DNA of 57,417 bases from Candidatus Woesearchaeota archaeon. GTDB lineage: Archaea > Nanobdellota > Nanobdellia > SCGC-AAA011-G17 > JAGVZF01. The DNA lies in assembly GCA_018302785.1 (NCBI GenBank), contig JAGVZF010000034.1, forward strand, positions 1 through 57,417, written 5' to 3'. The notes under the pieces are model-generated. The model worked only from the letters and a program-made list of their open reading frames with translations, was not told the origin of the DNA and searched no databases. The translations under genes were made by a program, and so were the position numbers. Below are positions 25,905 to 35,139 of this stretch, in pieces (position 1 is the first letter of the stretch; each line of letters starts with the position of its first letter).

Positions 25905-27128
25905 CTAATTTTCTAATGATTTTAAAGAATCTACATTCTCCATAACTTTAGTAAAACCATTAATGATATCTTGCATGTCTTCAAAATTATTTGGGTACAT
26001 AATTTTTCTAATCCATATAGCACTTTTACTACACAAATCTTCTGCAATAGGATTCATACCTTTATAATACTTTCCTTCATCATTATTGAGGAATATTGGA
26101 TTCATATATAGTGGATGTGGATATCCCTTATCAGCCTCGATACCCTCAGCATTTAACGCTTTCAAAAAAACATCTCTAGTTACTCCTACTTTATTTTCAT
26201 CAAATAATAAAGGGCATACATGAGCTACACTATAAGATTGATTTGGGATTTTTAACTTAGAGATTCCATCAAAGTTTATTCCTTTATCTAAATATTGGGT
26301 ATTAAGAATTCTATATTTATTTAAAGATTCTAACTTTTTAAGTTGCTCTATCCCGATAGCAGCCTCAAATTCAGTCATTCTATAGTTCCAACCTAAAATC
26401 TTAGAAAGATAACTTCTACCTCCACTAACTAATATCTCACCATGACTTCTAACTAGTCTACATATATCATTATAATCAGAATTATTAGTAATAATCATAC
26501 CACCTTCACCAGTCACCATATTTTTTGTCTCAACAAAACTAAACGCACCAATATCTCCAATTGTACCAACTAATTTTCCTTTATATTTTGCACCAGGAGA
26601 TTGTGCACAATCCTCAAGTATTTTTATATTATATTCATTTGCAATTTCTATAATAGGGCCCATGTCACAAGGATTACCCACAAGATGAACTGGAATTATT
26701 GCTTTAGTTTTTTTTGTAATTAATGATCTTATGTTCTCAGTATTAACATTAAAAGTATCTTTATTAACATCACAAAAAATTGGAATTGCATTACACATAA
26801 GAACAGAAGAAGCAGTAGCTGTAAACGTGTAACTAGGAACAATAACTTCATCACCTTTAGTTACACCAAGTGCTACTAAACCAGCATGTAAAGCAGCAGT
26901 TCCGGAGTTAAATGCCACTGCATAATTCATATTATGATATTTTGAAAATTTATCTTCAAATTCCATAACTTTTGGACCACCAGTTCTATAACTTTTATGA
27001 AATCCCGATAATACTCTAGTTCTAAAAACATCCATTACAGCTTTTTCTTCTTTTTCGTCATAGTCTGGTAAATATTGAAATGGCTTTTTCCTTATAGGCT
27101 CTCCTCCAAAAATAGCAAGTTTACTCAT
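25905..27128 (-). CDS. DegT/DnrJ/EryC1/StrS PLP-dependent sugar aminotransferase
   Basis: The 407-residue enzyme makes amino sugars from keto nucleotide sugars with a glutamate or glutamine donor. The PLP-binding lysine is K202 in SFVETKNMVTGEGG, D173 in LEDCAQSPGA stacks with the cofactor, and FNSGTAALHAGL binds the phosphate. The start MSKLAIFGGEPIRKKPF is the StrS-type form. It may take the 4-keto product of the dehydratase at 30269. It could also replace the lost copy at 15866. Confidence 0.9.
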   Translation of the reverse strand: MSKLAIFGGEPIRKKPFQYLPDYDEKEEKAVMDVFRTRVLSGFHKSYRTGGPKVMEFEDKFSKYHNMNYAVAFNSGTAALHAGLVALGVTKGDEVIVPSYTFTATASSVLMCNAIPIFCDVNKDTFNVNTENIRSLITKKTKAIIPVHLVGNPCDMGPIIEIANEYNIKILEDCAQSPGAKYKGKLVGTIGDIGAFSFVETKNMVTGEGGMIITNNSDYNDICRLVRSHGEILVSGGRSYLSKILGWNYRMTEFEAAIGIEQLKKLESLNKYRILNTQYLDKGINFDGISKLKIPNQSYSVAHVCPLLFDENKVGVTRDVFLKALNAEGIEADKGYPHPLYMNPIFLNNDEGKYYKGMNPIAEDLCSKSAIWIRKIMYPNNFEDMQDIINGFTKVMENVDSLKSLEN

Positions 27129-27170
27129 ATTATCATTTTACTCAATTTATTTATTATTTAAATTTTATTG

Positions 27171-28205
27171 TTAAATTACTTTTTTATAGCCTATTATTAA
27201 TCTTTCAATAACTCTCGACCACAGAAAATTTTTTTTAATATGTAAAGACAAATCTTTATTCTTATCCTTATCAAGAGCTTTTCTTATTTTCATTTCAATA
27301 TCTAAATTACTACGTGGATTAACATAAAGAGCATATTTGTTATAATAATCCATAGTGGATCCTCTTCTTGTTATTACAATATTTGCTCCTGCTAATCCAG
27401 CTTCTAAACCCACTAAACTCGGAGTTTCGTACCAACTAGGCATCACTAATACTTTTGCTGCAGCATAAGCAGATTCTAGCATCGAAGAACCATGATCCAT
27501 ATTACCCAAGAAATAAATATTTTTCTTTGCAATTTTAACACAGTTTTCATAATATGTAAGATTATCTTGAGTTTTAGATCCAATTATAACCAAAGGTACT
27601 TTTATTTTATTCATAATTCTAATTAAACTCAGAATATTTTTCCTAGGTTCTATCTTTCCTACAAAAAGCACAAAATCTTGCAGTTTATATTTATCAATGA
27701 ATTCATCTGGTTTTGCCTTATAAAATCTCTCATCTACCCCACAAGGCACTGGATGTATCTTTCTTATTGGGAATCCAAAATCTTTACATAATAATCTCCC
27801 TTCAATCATTGAATCTGGAGTAATTAAATCAGTCATCATCATAATTTTTTTAGATTTAGAAACCATTGGAAAATGCTTCTTTAATAATGTGTATCCAATA
27901 TTTTTAATTTTTTGAGGTGTTAAAAAATGCTCATTTAAACCGTAACTCAAAGCGGGCCAGTTATATATTGGAGTTAAAACTACTGGTAAATTATACATTT
28001 TTGAAAGTTTGATGAAATCATAACTATTATCAGTCTTACCAAAATTATGCATTATATCGTAGTCAATCATTTTATCATGCCATTGATCAAATAATTTAAC
28101 TTTTATTCCCGCTTTTTCTAAATATTCTTTAGTTTTAAGTAGCAAAATTTCTCCGCCACCAGGAACTTGAAATACAGTATTGTTACAATTAAAAAGTACT
28201 TTCAT
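27171..28205 (-). CDS. GT4-family glycosyltransferase, paralogue of 20763-21806
   Basis: About 344 residues. I set the start at ATG 28205 (MKVLFNCNNTVF), which aligns with the paralogue's MKILFNNSN, has GGAGAT about eight bases upstream, and overlaps the preceding stop as ATGA. It shares PGGGEILLLKTKEYL, FVLFVGKIEPRKN and ETPSLVGLEAGLAGAN with the paralogue. The two differ through the acceptor half, so they may use the same donor with different acceptors. Confidence 0.87.
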   Translation of the reverse strand: MKVLFNCNNTVFQVPGGGEILLLKTKEYLEKAGIKVKLFDQWHDKMIDYDIMHNFGKTDNSYDFIKLSKMYNLPVVLTPIYNWPALSYGLNEHFLTPQKIKNIGYTLLKKHFPMVSKSKKIMMMTDLITPDSMIEGRLLCKDFGFPIRKIHPVPCGVDERFYKAKPDEFIDKYKLQDFVLFVGKIEPRKNILSLIRIMNKIKVPLVIIGSKTQDNLTYYENCVKIAKKNIYFLGNMDHGSSMLESAYAAAKVLVMPSWYETPSLVGLEAGLAGANIVITRRGSTMDYYNKYALYVNPRSNLDIEMKIRKALDKDKNKDLSLHIKKNFLWSRVIERLIIGYKKVI

Positions 28206-29338
28206 ACCATAAATCTCCAAACAAAGTCTGTTTTTCCTTCACTTGTCCTTTTATATAAGATTAATGATTGCAGCGCAAACATCGTGCACCAAGAATTTGG
28301 ATTATTTGCCAATTGTCCATCATTCTTTGTTCCGAAAATAAATGCACCCCTATGTTCTCCACTTGTAACTTGATATTTAATGAGTCTATTATAAACCGTA
28401 TTTATCTCCCTATCAATATTTAACTGACCAATATTCTTTGATAGAAGCGCCATCCTTAAAGTTTGGGCGATTATATCAGATCTCTCATTATAATTAAATT
28501 TATTATTCATAAAATGCCTGGGTACTTCCCAATTAGGACCTAAATTTCTTAGTAAATATTCTGATGCTTTTGATGCTATTTCAAGAAAAGTTTTATTATT
28601 TAAAAATTGGCCAGAAGTAAAAAAAGCCTCAGACGAATAGTTGTGGGGATGGAAATTTGAACTATTAAAATTCTGGTAAGTTCTAAATCTATAATCTTTT
28701 TCCTTATATTTTAAAGAATAATTTAAACATTTAATAACTGTATTTTTTATTTTATCATTATTTGTTATATCATAAAGGTTCAAAAGTCCTATACATACTT
28801 TAGCTAAATAACTGCCAGATTGTGTTGACCAAGTATCTAAATTATGTTTTGGTTTTCCGTCTTTGTCTACAAATGGTATAAAGGACCCATCTTGATTTTG
28901 CATATTTAATATCCAATTTGCAATACTACTAGCTGCATTTAGATATCTTTCATCATTTGTTTCTCTATACAAATTAACAATACCATTTAATATTATTCCA
29001 GAATCAAACAAATATTTAACGCCTTTATTTTTATTGTACTTCTCAAAGTATGGAAAACAAGAAAAACATCCACCATCACTATCTATAACTTTATCTAATA
29101 TCCAATTTGCTGCAATCTTTGCTTTTTGTAGGTAAATTTCCTCTTTTTCAAGATTATATAAATAAGTCAATAATGTAATCCCATATCCTGTAATTTCTGG
29201 ATAGGCAAATGCAAATCCACCTAATTCATCATCATACCAACTATTAAAAGCACCTAAATGCTCACCTTCTTTTTGTTGAACATCAGAGTTCAACAACCAA
29301 TTTTTTGCCATATCAATTATTTGATCCAAGTAAATCAC
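28202..29338 (-). CDS. Alpha/alpha-toroid protein, six-hairpin glycosidase/epimerase-like
   Basis: The 378-residue protein consists of repeated helical hairpins of roughly 50 residues (AANWILDKVIDSDGG, IANWILNMQNQDGSF, GSYLAKVCIGLLNLYD), the pattern of alpha/alpha-barrel enzymes such as six-hairpin glycosidases. No membrane segment or signal peptide is seen, so it acts in the cytoplasm. It starts either at GTG 29338, overlapping the formyltransferase by 26 bases, or at ATG 29311 (MAKNWLL). It is ATGA-coupled to the GT4 gene behind it. It might modify a sugar intermediate, but I cannot name the reaction. Confidence 0.55.
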   Translation of the reverse strand: MIYLDQIIDMAKNWLLNSDVQQKEGEHLGAFNSWYDDELGGFAFAYPEITGYGITLLTYLYNLEKEEIYLQKAKIAANWILDKVIDSDGGCFSCFPYFEKYNKNKGVKYLFDSGIILNGIVNLYRETNDERYLNAASSIANWILNMQNQDGSFIPFVDKDGKPKHNLDTWSTQSGSYLAKVCIGLLNLYDITNNDKIKNTVIKCLNYSLKYKEKDYRFRTYQNFNSSNFHPHNYSSEAFFTSGQFLNNKTFLEIASKASEYLLRNLGPNWEVPRHFMNNKFNYNERSDIIAQTLRMALLSKNIGQLNIDREINTVYNRLIKYQVTSGEHRGAFIFGTKNDGQLANNPNSWCTMFALQSLILYKRTSEGKTDFVWRFMV

Positions 29339-30272
29339 CCATTTTTAATCCATTTATTTTATAAAATTCATCGGCCCACATCTCTGCTTCATCCTGAAAA
29401 CCAACTCTCTCTATCAATAAATGACCATCACTACATTTAACATAAAACCCTTTTTTATCATCAAGGTTGTAGATACTACCATTAATTTCATTAGATTTAT
29501 CGATATTATTAACTAAAACATAAGAAGCTTTCCAAATATAAACAACCCTATTATTTAAATAAGTAAACGCACCAAAAAAAGGGTGGGTGGATGCCCTAAC
29601 TAGATTGAAAATTTGTCTGCTGCTCGAACTCCAATTAATTTCACTATCTTTTGGTTTTCTTTGTGGTAAAATAATACTAGTGCCCCTATTCTGTTTTATT
29701 CTAGTTGTATTTCCTTCCTCATTCAAATCTTTAAGTGAACATCTTAACATTTTTACAGTGTAATAATCAGATTTATCGTGTAATGTTTTAATATTATCCC
29801 TATCATCAATTCCAAAATATTCTACTGCTATTATATCACCTTCATCAACACCTTCAATCAAATAATATAAACTTACACCCCATCTTTTTTCGTCTCTCAA
29901 CAATGCCCAATTTAAAGACGCACCTCCTTTAACATCTGGGAGTGGCCCCCCATGACTACCAATAGTCCCTAGTTTTGGAATATCTAATATTTCCTTAGGT
30001 ATGATCTCAGAAGAACCAAATTCAAATATTACATCAGGATTTATTTTTCTGATTAGTTCAATATTTTCACTATCTCTAAGTCTCCTACAATATACAACTT
30101 GAAATCCATATCTATCAGATAGATCGTCAAATGTGGTCCATCTAGCTTTCCTATGTTTCCAACTTAAATCAGAACCAAATACTGCTTCAACTTTAAATCC
30201 TTCAGTTTTTAGTATTTCCTCTAAACATAGTTTTGTATGTTCCGTAGGCCCTATTACTATGGCTCTAATCAT
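29313..30272 (-). CDS. Formyltransferase-family protein (sugar N-formyltransferase-like)
   Basis: The 319-residue protein has a formyltransferase fold with C-terminal FMT-like domain. The active-site loop reads GSHGGPLPD, where H107 and the later D143 in EGVDEGDI are kept. The usual Asn two residues before the His is Gly105. The segment LNWALLRDEKRWGVSLYYL is the normal follow-on. In a sugar cluster with a DegT aminotransferase it would be expected to N-formylate an amino sugar using 10-formyl-tetrahydrofolate. It is coupled to the dehydratase by an ATGA overlap. The replacement leaves activity uncertain. Confidence 0.75.
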   Translation of the reverse strand: MIRAIVIGPTEHTKLCLEEILKTEGFKVEAVFGSDLSWKHRKARWTTFDDLSDRYGFQVVYCRRLRDSENIELIRKINPDVIFEFGSSEIIPKEILDIPKLGTIGSHGGPLPDVKGGASLNWALLRDEKRWGVSLYYLIEGVDEGDIIAVEYFGIDDRDNIKTLHDKSDYYTVKMLRCSLKDLNEEGNTTRIKQNRGTSIILPQRKPKDSEINWSSSSRQIFNLVRASTHPFFGAFTYLNNRVVYIWKASYVLVNNIDKSNEINGSIYNLDDKKGFYVKCSDGHLLIERVGFQDEAEMWADEFYKINGLKMGDLLGSNN

Positions 30273-31264
30273 TTTCTTTGGGCTTTAACCCATTCTATGT
30301 TTCTCTTCAACCCTTCATCTATTGAAATAGTAGCACTCCAACCAAAAAGAGATTTAGCCAATGAAGGATCACAACAAAGCCTCTTAACCTCAGAAGTCCT
30401 TGGAGCTATATGTACAATTTCACAATTTGAATTTGAATATAATTTTATTTTTTGAGCAACATCTTTAATCATAATATCCTTACCAGTACCAAAATTTACT
30501 GCCTTACCGATAGCGTCGTTGTGAGAACCCATAATTAAAAAAGCATTAATTGTATCTTCTACATACATTAAATCTCTAGTTTGAGTTCCATCGCCATGTA
30601 TAGTTAACGCTTCTCCATTTAAAGCCTTATTAATAAAAAAAGGAACCACATCATAAGTATGCCTTGGTCCATATGTATTAAATGGTCTAACAATAGCAAT
30701 AGGAATTTTATAAGTATTCCACCAAGACCATGCAAATCTATCTGCTGCTAATTTACTAGCACCATAAGGAGATGTAGGATTCATAATATCGCTTTCTTTA
30801 ATAGGTTCATCATGAGTACCATAAATTTCACTTGAAGATGTACAAACTGTTCTTAATACATTTCCCATTGATCTAGATGCTTCAAGAACATTTAATGTAC
30901 CATACACATTAGCGTCAATAACTTCTAAAGGTTGATTAAATGATTTAGGAACATATGCTTCTGCAGCTAAATGGAATATTATTTCTGGATTATTAGATAC
31001 TATTAAATTTTTGGAATCTGGAGAACTTATATCTCCAGCTATTATTTTGATATTATCAATATGATGCCTTATATTCTTCAGTTCAAACCGATTTGTACCA
31101 GTAACTGAACTTCCCCTAACATAAGCTGTGACTTTAGCACCCATATTAACAAGTCTATCAACTAAATGAGAGCCCATAAAACCATCTGCCCCTGTAACAA
31201 GGACTCTTTTTCCATTATAAAAGTCATAAAATTTATCTTCTTTTTTATCCATATTCCTTAACAT
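30269..31264 (-). CDS. NAD-dependent sugar epimerase/dehydratase (LegB/4,6-dehydratase-like)
   Basis: The 331-residue short-chain dehydrogenase has the NAD motif GADGFMGSH near residues 24-32, the Ser of CTSSSEIYG and the catalytic YGASK (Y-x3-K). The C-terminal part has PFNTYGPRH and GDGTQTRDLMYVED. The TGADGFMGSHLVDRLVNMGA start resembles LegB-type UDP-GlcNAc 4,6-dehydratases. It comes between WecB and the formyltransferase, so it could make the 4-keto-6-deoxy sugar that DegT then aminates. A plain 4-epimerase remains possible. The start may be M1 or M5. Confidence 0.82.
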   Translation of the reverse strand: MLRNMDKKEDKFYDFYNGKRVLVTGADGFMGSHLVDRLVNMGAKVTAYVRGSSVTGTNRFELKNIRHHIDNIKIIAGDISSPDSKNLIVSNNPEIIFHLAAEAYVPKSFNQPLEVIDANVYGTLNVLEASRSMGNVLRTVCTSSSEIYGTHDEPIKESDIMNPTSPYGASKLAADRFAWSWWNTYKIPIAIVRPFNTYGPRHTYDVVPFFINKALNGEALTIHGDGTQTRDLMYVEDTINAFLIMGSHNDAIGKAVNFGTGKDIMIKDVAQKIKLYSNSNCEIVHIAPRTSEVKRLCCDPSLAKSLFGWSATISIDEGLKRNIEWVKAQRK

Positions 31265-31286
31265 ACCTAAAAATTTTTAAATCTTA

Positions 31287-32372
31287 CTAATTATTTACTT
31301 TATTTATTAAATACTTGATAATTTTCATTGAAGAATTACCATCCCCAAAGGGATTTTCCCAAGAATTATTAATAGTCAACATCTTACTAGTTGCCTCTAG
31401 TATCTTTTCTTTATTTAGACCTGCTAAAATACTACTTCCTACTTCCAACGCCTCAACCCTCTCAGTATGATCTCTTAATATTACACAAGGAACTTTTAAT
31501 ATACAACTTTCTTCCTGTATTCCACCAGAGTCAGTAAAAACTAACCTAGCGTGATTTTGAAGCTGTATAAAATCCAAATATCCTAATGGATCTATCATTT
31601 TAACAAAATAGGGTATTTTTAAATTAAATTTTTCTATATTTTTCTTAGTTCTTGGATGGACAGGAAACAAAAATCTAATTTTGTGCTCATTATATACTAA
31701 TTCTAAGCTTTCAAAAATAGTTTGTAATAAGTCTTTATCGTCAACATTTTCAGGTCTATGGATAGTCAACAAAAAATAATCTTTAGGTTTTAAAGAAAGC
31801 TGTTCTAATATTTTACTTTTATCATTAGATATTTCTAAGTTCTTTATTAAAGCATCCACAATTGTGTTTCCAGATATCATTATTTTTTCTCTGGATAATC
31901 CTTCACCAATTAAATTACCATACGATATACTTGTTGGAGCAAATAAATAATCAGATAAATGATCTGCAACGATTCTATTTATTTCTTCAGGCATTTTCTT
32001 ATCATAACTTCTTAAACCTGACTCAAGATGAGCCACTTTTATATGAAGTTTAGTTGCAGCCAAAACTCCAGCCAAAGTAGAATTTGTATCACCTAATACT
32101 AGTACCATATCCGGATTTTCTTCAAGTAATATTTTTTCAATTCCTATAAGCATAACACCAGTCATTTCTCCATGATTCTTCGATCCAATTCCTAAATTAT
32201 ATTTAGGTTGAGGTAATCCTAATTCTTCAAAAAAGAGTTTATCCATATTATATGAATAATGCTGACCAGTATGTATAACAAAGAAGTCAATATTATTTTC
32301 ACTTACATATCGAATTACAGGAGATAATTTTATAATATCTGGTCTTGTTCCTACTACAATACATAGTTTCAT
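31287..32372 (-). CDS. wecB: UDP-N-acetylglucosamine 2-epimerase, non-hydrolysing (WecB family)
   Basis: The 361-residue GT-B-fold epimerase has family motifs VGTRPDIIKLSPVI, HTGQHYSYNMDKLFF, GDTNSTLAG, HLESGLRSYDKKMPEE and TDSGGIQEESCILKVP. It interconverts UDP-GlcNAc and UDP-ManNAc. It is the first gene of the minus-strand run down to 24802. A GGTGG ribosome-like site sits six to ten bases before the ATG, and TTTTTATA elements lie further upstream near 32412-32424. It could feed UDP-ManNAc-type sugars to the nonulosonic acid genes or straight to glycosyltransferases. Confidence 0.93.
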   Translation of the reverse strand: MKLCIVVGTRPDIIKLSPVIRYVSENNIDFFVIHTGQHYSYNMDKLFFEELGLPQPKYNLGIGSKNHGEMTGVMLIGIEKILLEENPDMVLVLGDTNSTLAGVLAATKLHIKVAHLESGLRSYDKKMPEEINRIVADHLSDYLFAPTSISYGNLIGEGLSREKIMISGNTIVDALIKNLEISNDKSKILEQLSLKPKDYFLLTIHRPENVDDKDLLQTIFESLELVYNEHKIRFLFPVHPRTKKNIEKFNLKIPYFVKMIDPLGYLDFIQLQNHARLVFTDSGGIQEESCILKVPCVILRDHTERVEALEVGSSILAGLNKEKILEATSKMLTINNSWENPFGDGNSSMKIIKYLINKVNN

Positions 32373-32493
32373 CTAACCACCTTGTTTTAGATATTAGGTT
32401 AGAAAAACAATGGGTATAAAAAGCTTATTATACTCAAATTAATAAGTATCGCCATATAACTAAATGAATATTTAATAAATAAATTATCAAATT

Positions 32494-33156
32494 ATGGATG
32501 CTGTAATTTTAGCTGCAGGTAAAGGAGAAAGACTAAAACCGTTAACTGATAATATACCAAAAGGTATGGTAATAATTGATAATAAACCTATATTAGAACA
32601 CACAATAAAATTACTTGTTAAAAATAGAATAAACAAAATATACATAGTAGTTAATTATAAAAAAGAAATAATAATTAATTTCGTAGATTCTATAAAAAAT
32701 AAATACAAATTAGAAGCATATTATATACATCAACAAGAATTATTAGGCACTGCGCATGCAACATCTTTGATTCCTAATAATATAAGCAATCCTTTTTTAT
32801 TAATACTTGGAGATGTTGTGTTTTACGATTTCCCAAATAGTTTACCATTAAAACCAACAATATTTGTAAAAAAAACAGATGACACAATAAACAAAGGGAT
32901 TATAGAAATAAAAAATGGAATAATAACAAATTTTCATTATAATAAGGAGAAACTAAATAAAGAGAAATTTGTAGATATAGGTTTTATGGTACTTACAAAA
33001 GAAGTTATAGAAAATTGTAAAGAATATAAATATATTAAAGATACTCCTATAGTAGAAGTAATTAATAATATGATACAAAACGGAGTTAAGTTCTTAGCAG
33101 AAAATTTCAAAGGTGAAATAAGACATATAACCTCAATTGAAGATATTAATAGGTAG
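32494..33156 (+). CDS. Sugar-1-phosphate nucleotidyltransferase
   Basis: The 220-residue nucleotidyltransferase has the nucleotide loop LAAGKGERLKPLTDNIPKG at residues 6-24 intact, unlike the degenerate domain at 43073. LGTAHA and LLILGDVVF (metal Asp) follow. It lacks the C-terminal beta-helix domain found in GlmU and some RmlA-like enzymes. It makes NDP-sugars from hexose-1-phosphates. The sugar is not identifiable, and a role like PtmE in the nonulosonic pathway is possible. It is divergent from wecB. Confidence 0.82.
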   Translation: MDAVILAAGKGERLKPLTDNIPKGMVIIDNKPILEHTIKLLVKNRINKIYIVVNYKKEIIINFVDSIKNKYKLEAYYIHQQELLGTAHATSLIPNNISNPFLLILGDVVFYDFPNSLPLKPTIFVKKTDDTINKGIIEIKNGIITNFHYNKEKLNKEKFVDIGFMVLTKEVIENCKEYKYIKDTPIVEVINNMIQNGVKFLAENFKGEIRHITSIEDINR

Positions 33157-33188
33157 TTTTTTAACTCTTTTTACATTTTTATTACTTA

Positions 33189-33980
33189 ATGGAAATAGGT
33201 CAGTTTATGGAATGTGTAATTTTTGATAATCTTACTGGATGTAAAGTAGTAAGCTACAAAGAAGAACTTTGGAGGCCAACAGATCAAACAATAAGTGATC
33301 TAATAGGAGATCAATGGAGAAAAATGGAGGCAAGAAATATATCTGTAGGGGCTACACTGACAAACGGTCTTCTGGTTAGAGCTAATGAAATGCACATGGA
33401 TGAGCAAAGAATACTAGAGGTAGCAGCTCAGAAATTAGATTATAAATCACATGCAACAACTAGAGATAATCCAGACATACCAATAACACAAAGAGGCTTA
33501 GGTCTCTATGTAACAGCACAATTAGTTTCATCTGACAGTTATTTAGTATTTGGAAGAACTAAAAACACAGAAATTCAATATCAAGACATTATTAATGTTA
33601 TTGCAGGAGGGGTAGAACCTCAAGACATAGTTATTGGACAAGGACTTGAACACGCAATGCTAAGAGAAGTTAAAGAAGAAACAGGTCAAGAAGATCAAGA
33701 TATAGTATCTATAAATATCTCATATGTAATAAGAGAAATGATAGCAGCACACCCATCATTAGTGCATATTATCTCTTCAAGATTAAACAGTAGAGAAATG
33801 ATTGAAGTCTACAAATCGCATACACACAAACAAATACAAAGTGGAGAAAGTCCTGAATTAAAAGAATTACACTTCATACCAATAGACAAGAAAAAAATAG
33901 TTAAAGCTTTAGAAGATAGTGCTAATAATTATCATGAAAGGGTAAGAATCGTTTTACTTCACACAATAAATCAACTATAA
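33189..33980 (+). CDS. Nudix-like protein
   Basis: The 263-residue protein has a core segment REVKEETGQ that matches the second half of the Nudix box, preceded by VIAGGVEP with extra residues between the glycine and the helix. The Glu normally seven residues before REUxEE is Gln, so the box is non-standard. About 90 N-terminal residues form a separate region. The start is ATG 33189, with M7 (MECVIFD) as alternative. It is alone between the nucleotidyltransferase and the convergent AI-2E exporter gene. The substrate is unknown. Confidence 0.6.
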   Translation: MEIGQFMECVIFDNLTGCKVVSYKEELWRPTDQTISDLIGDQWRKMEARNISVGATLTNGLLVRANEMHMDEQRILEVAAQKLDYKSHATTRDNPDIPITQRGLGLYVTAQLVSSDSYLVFGRTKNTEIQYQDIINVIAGGVEPQDIVIGQGLEHAMLREVKEETGQEDQDIVSINISYVIREMIAAHPSLVHIISSRLNSREMIEVYKSHTHKQIQSGESPELKELHFIPIDKKKIVKALEDSANNYHERVRIVLLHTINQL

Positions 33981-33990
33981 TTTAATAATT

Positions 33991-35028
33991 TTAAACATAA
34001 TCCTTACTATAATTTTTTTCTCTTAAATATATTCTAAGAAATACAATAAGTATAGATAACACCAATGGTCCTATTACAATTCCAGGAACGCCAAATATCC
34101 CAATTCCCCCAACCAATCCTAATAAAATAATTACTTGATGAATCCTAGCTTTTTTACTTATAATTCTAGCCTTAATAATATTATCAATTGAACTAATCAA
34201 TAACGCCCCATAAATAAATAGTAATATGCCTTTAGTAGTATCCCCTGATATAAAAAAGAAAATAGAAGCAGGCACCCATACAAAAGCAGGCCCAACAAAT
34301 GGAAATAAAGCCAGTATAGACATTACCAAGCCCCATATTAAGAAATTATCAATACCAAATATATAAAATCCAATAGCCCCCATAGCACCCTGAGCAACTG
34401 CAGCAACTAAGGTCCCATAAATAACTGCCTTAATAACTTTTTCAGATTCTAAAAACAATTCATCTTTGTATATTTTCTTAATAGGTAAATGATTGTTAAT
34501 AGATTTAAGAAGTCTTGCTCCATCCCTAAAAAGATAGAATAAAACAAAAATAATAATAAACGTTTCAAGTATTCTAAAAGGTATTGATCTAATAAATGTG
34601 GTTATAATATTAGTAAATCCTTTAGTTAAATCTGTAGTTAATGATCCAGTTATTGCTTCAAGATTAACAAAATCAGGTAAATTCAAATATTCCTCTATAT
34701 CATCTGTATATCCTATTAAATATGCATCCATTTCCTTTACATCAATTGAGAAATATCTAAATTGTTGTAGTATTAATTGAACTGATAATATTCCGGGCAG
34801 TATAACAATTAACAAAACAATTATAACCATTAATATTGATGAAACACTTTTATAAGGGATAATATTGTGCAATTTTCTATAAATTGGATAAAAAATATAA
34901 GCTAAAATAATAGAAATAGAAATTGCATTAATAAAAGGTCTCAACATTAAGAACGACAAAACTAATATAACTAAGAAGAATATAACATAAAAATATTTTG
35001 CTCCTTTTTTTAATGTAATATGCTCCAT
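33991..35028 (-). CDS. AI-2E/PerM-family membrane protein (UPF0118)
   Basis: The 345-residue protein has a paired N-terminal helix region, a central soluble-looking stretch at about 85-150 (DAYLIGYTDDIEEYL), and then five to six helices containing PFVGPAFVWVPA. The end has GLVGGIGIFGVPGIVIGPL, the hallmark of the family. Members have been linked to export of small molecules and to ion transport. The substrate here is unknown. It is convergent with the Nudix-like gene, and the stops are about 10 bp apart. Confidence 0.85.
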   Translation of the reverse strand: MEHITLKKGAKYFYVIFFLVILVLSFLMLRPFINAISISIILAYIFYPIYRKLHNIIPYKSVSSILMVIIVLLIVILPGILSVQLILQQFRYFSIDVKEMDAYLIGYTDDIEEYLNLPDFVNLEAITGSLTTDLTKGFTNIITTFIRSIPFRILETFIIIFVLFYLFRDGARLLKSINNHLPIKKIYKDELFLESEKVIKAVIYGTLVAAVAQGAMGAIGFYIFGIDNFLIWGLVMSILALFPFVGPAFVWVPASIFFFISGDTTKGILLFIYGALLISSIDNIIKARIISKKARIHQVIILLGLVGGIGIFGVPGIVIGPLVLSILIVFLRIYLREKNYSKDYV

Positions 35029-35139
35029 ATCTAATCTTTAAACAAATTCGTTTATAAAGCTTGTTTTTAATCTCAAAATAATAAAAAATCAATAAATACC
35101 AATAGAAAGCTTTAAAAGACTAGTTTCATTAAAGTTAAT

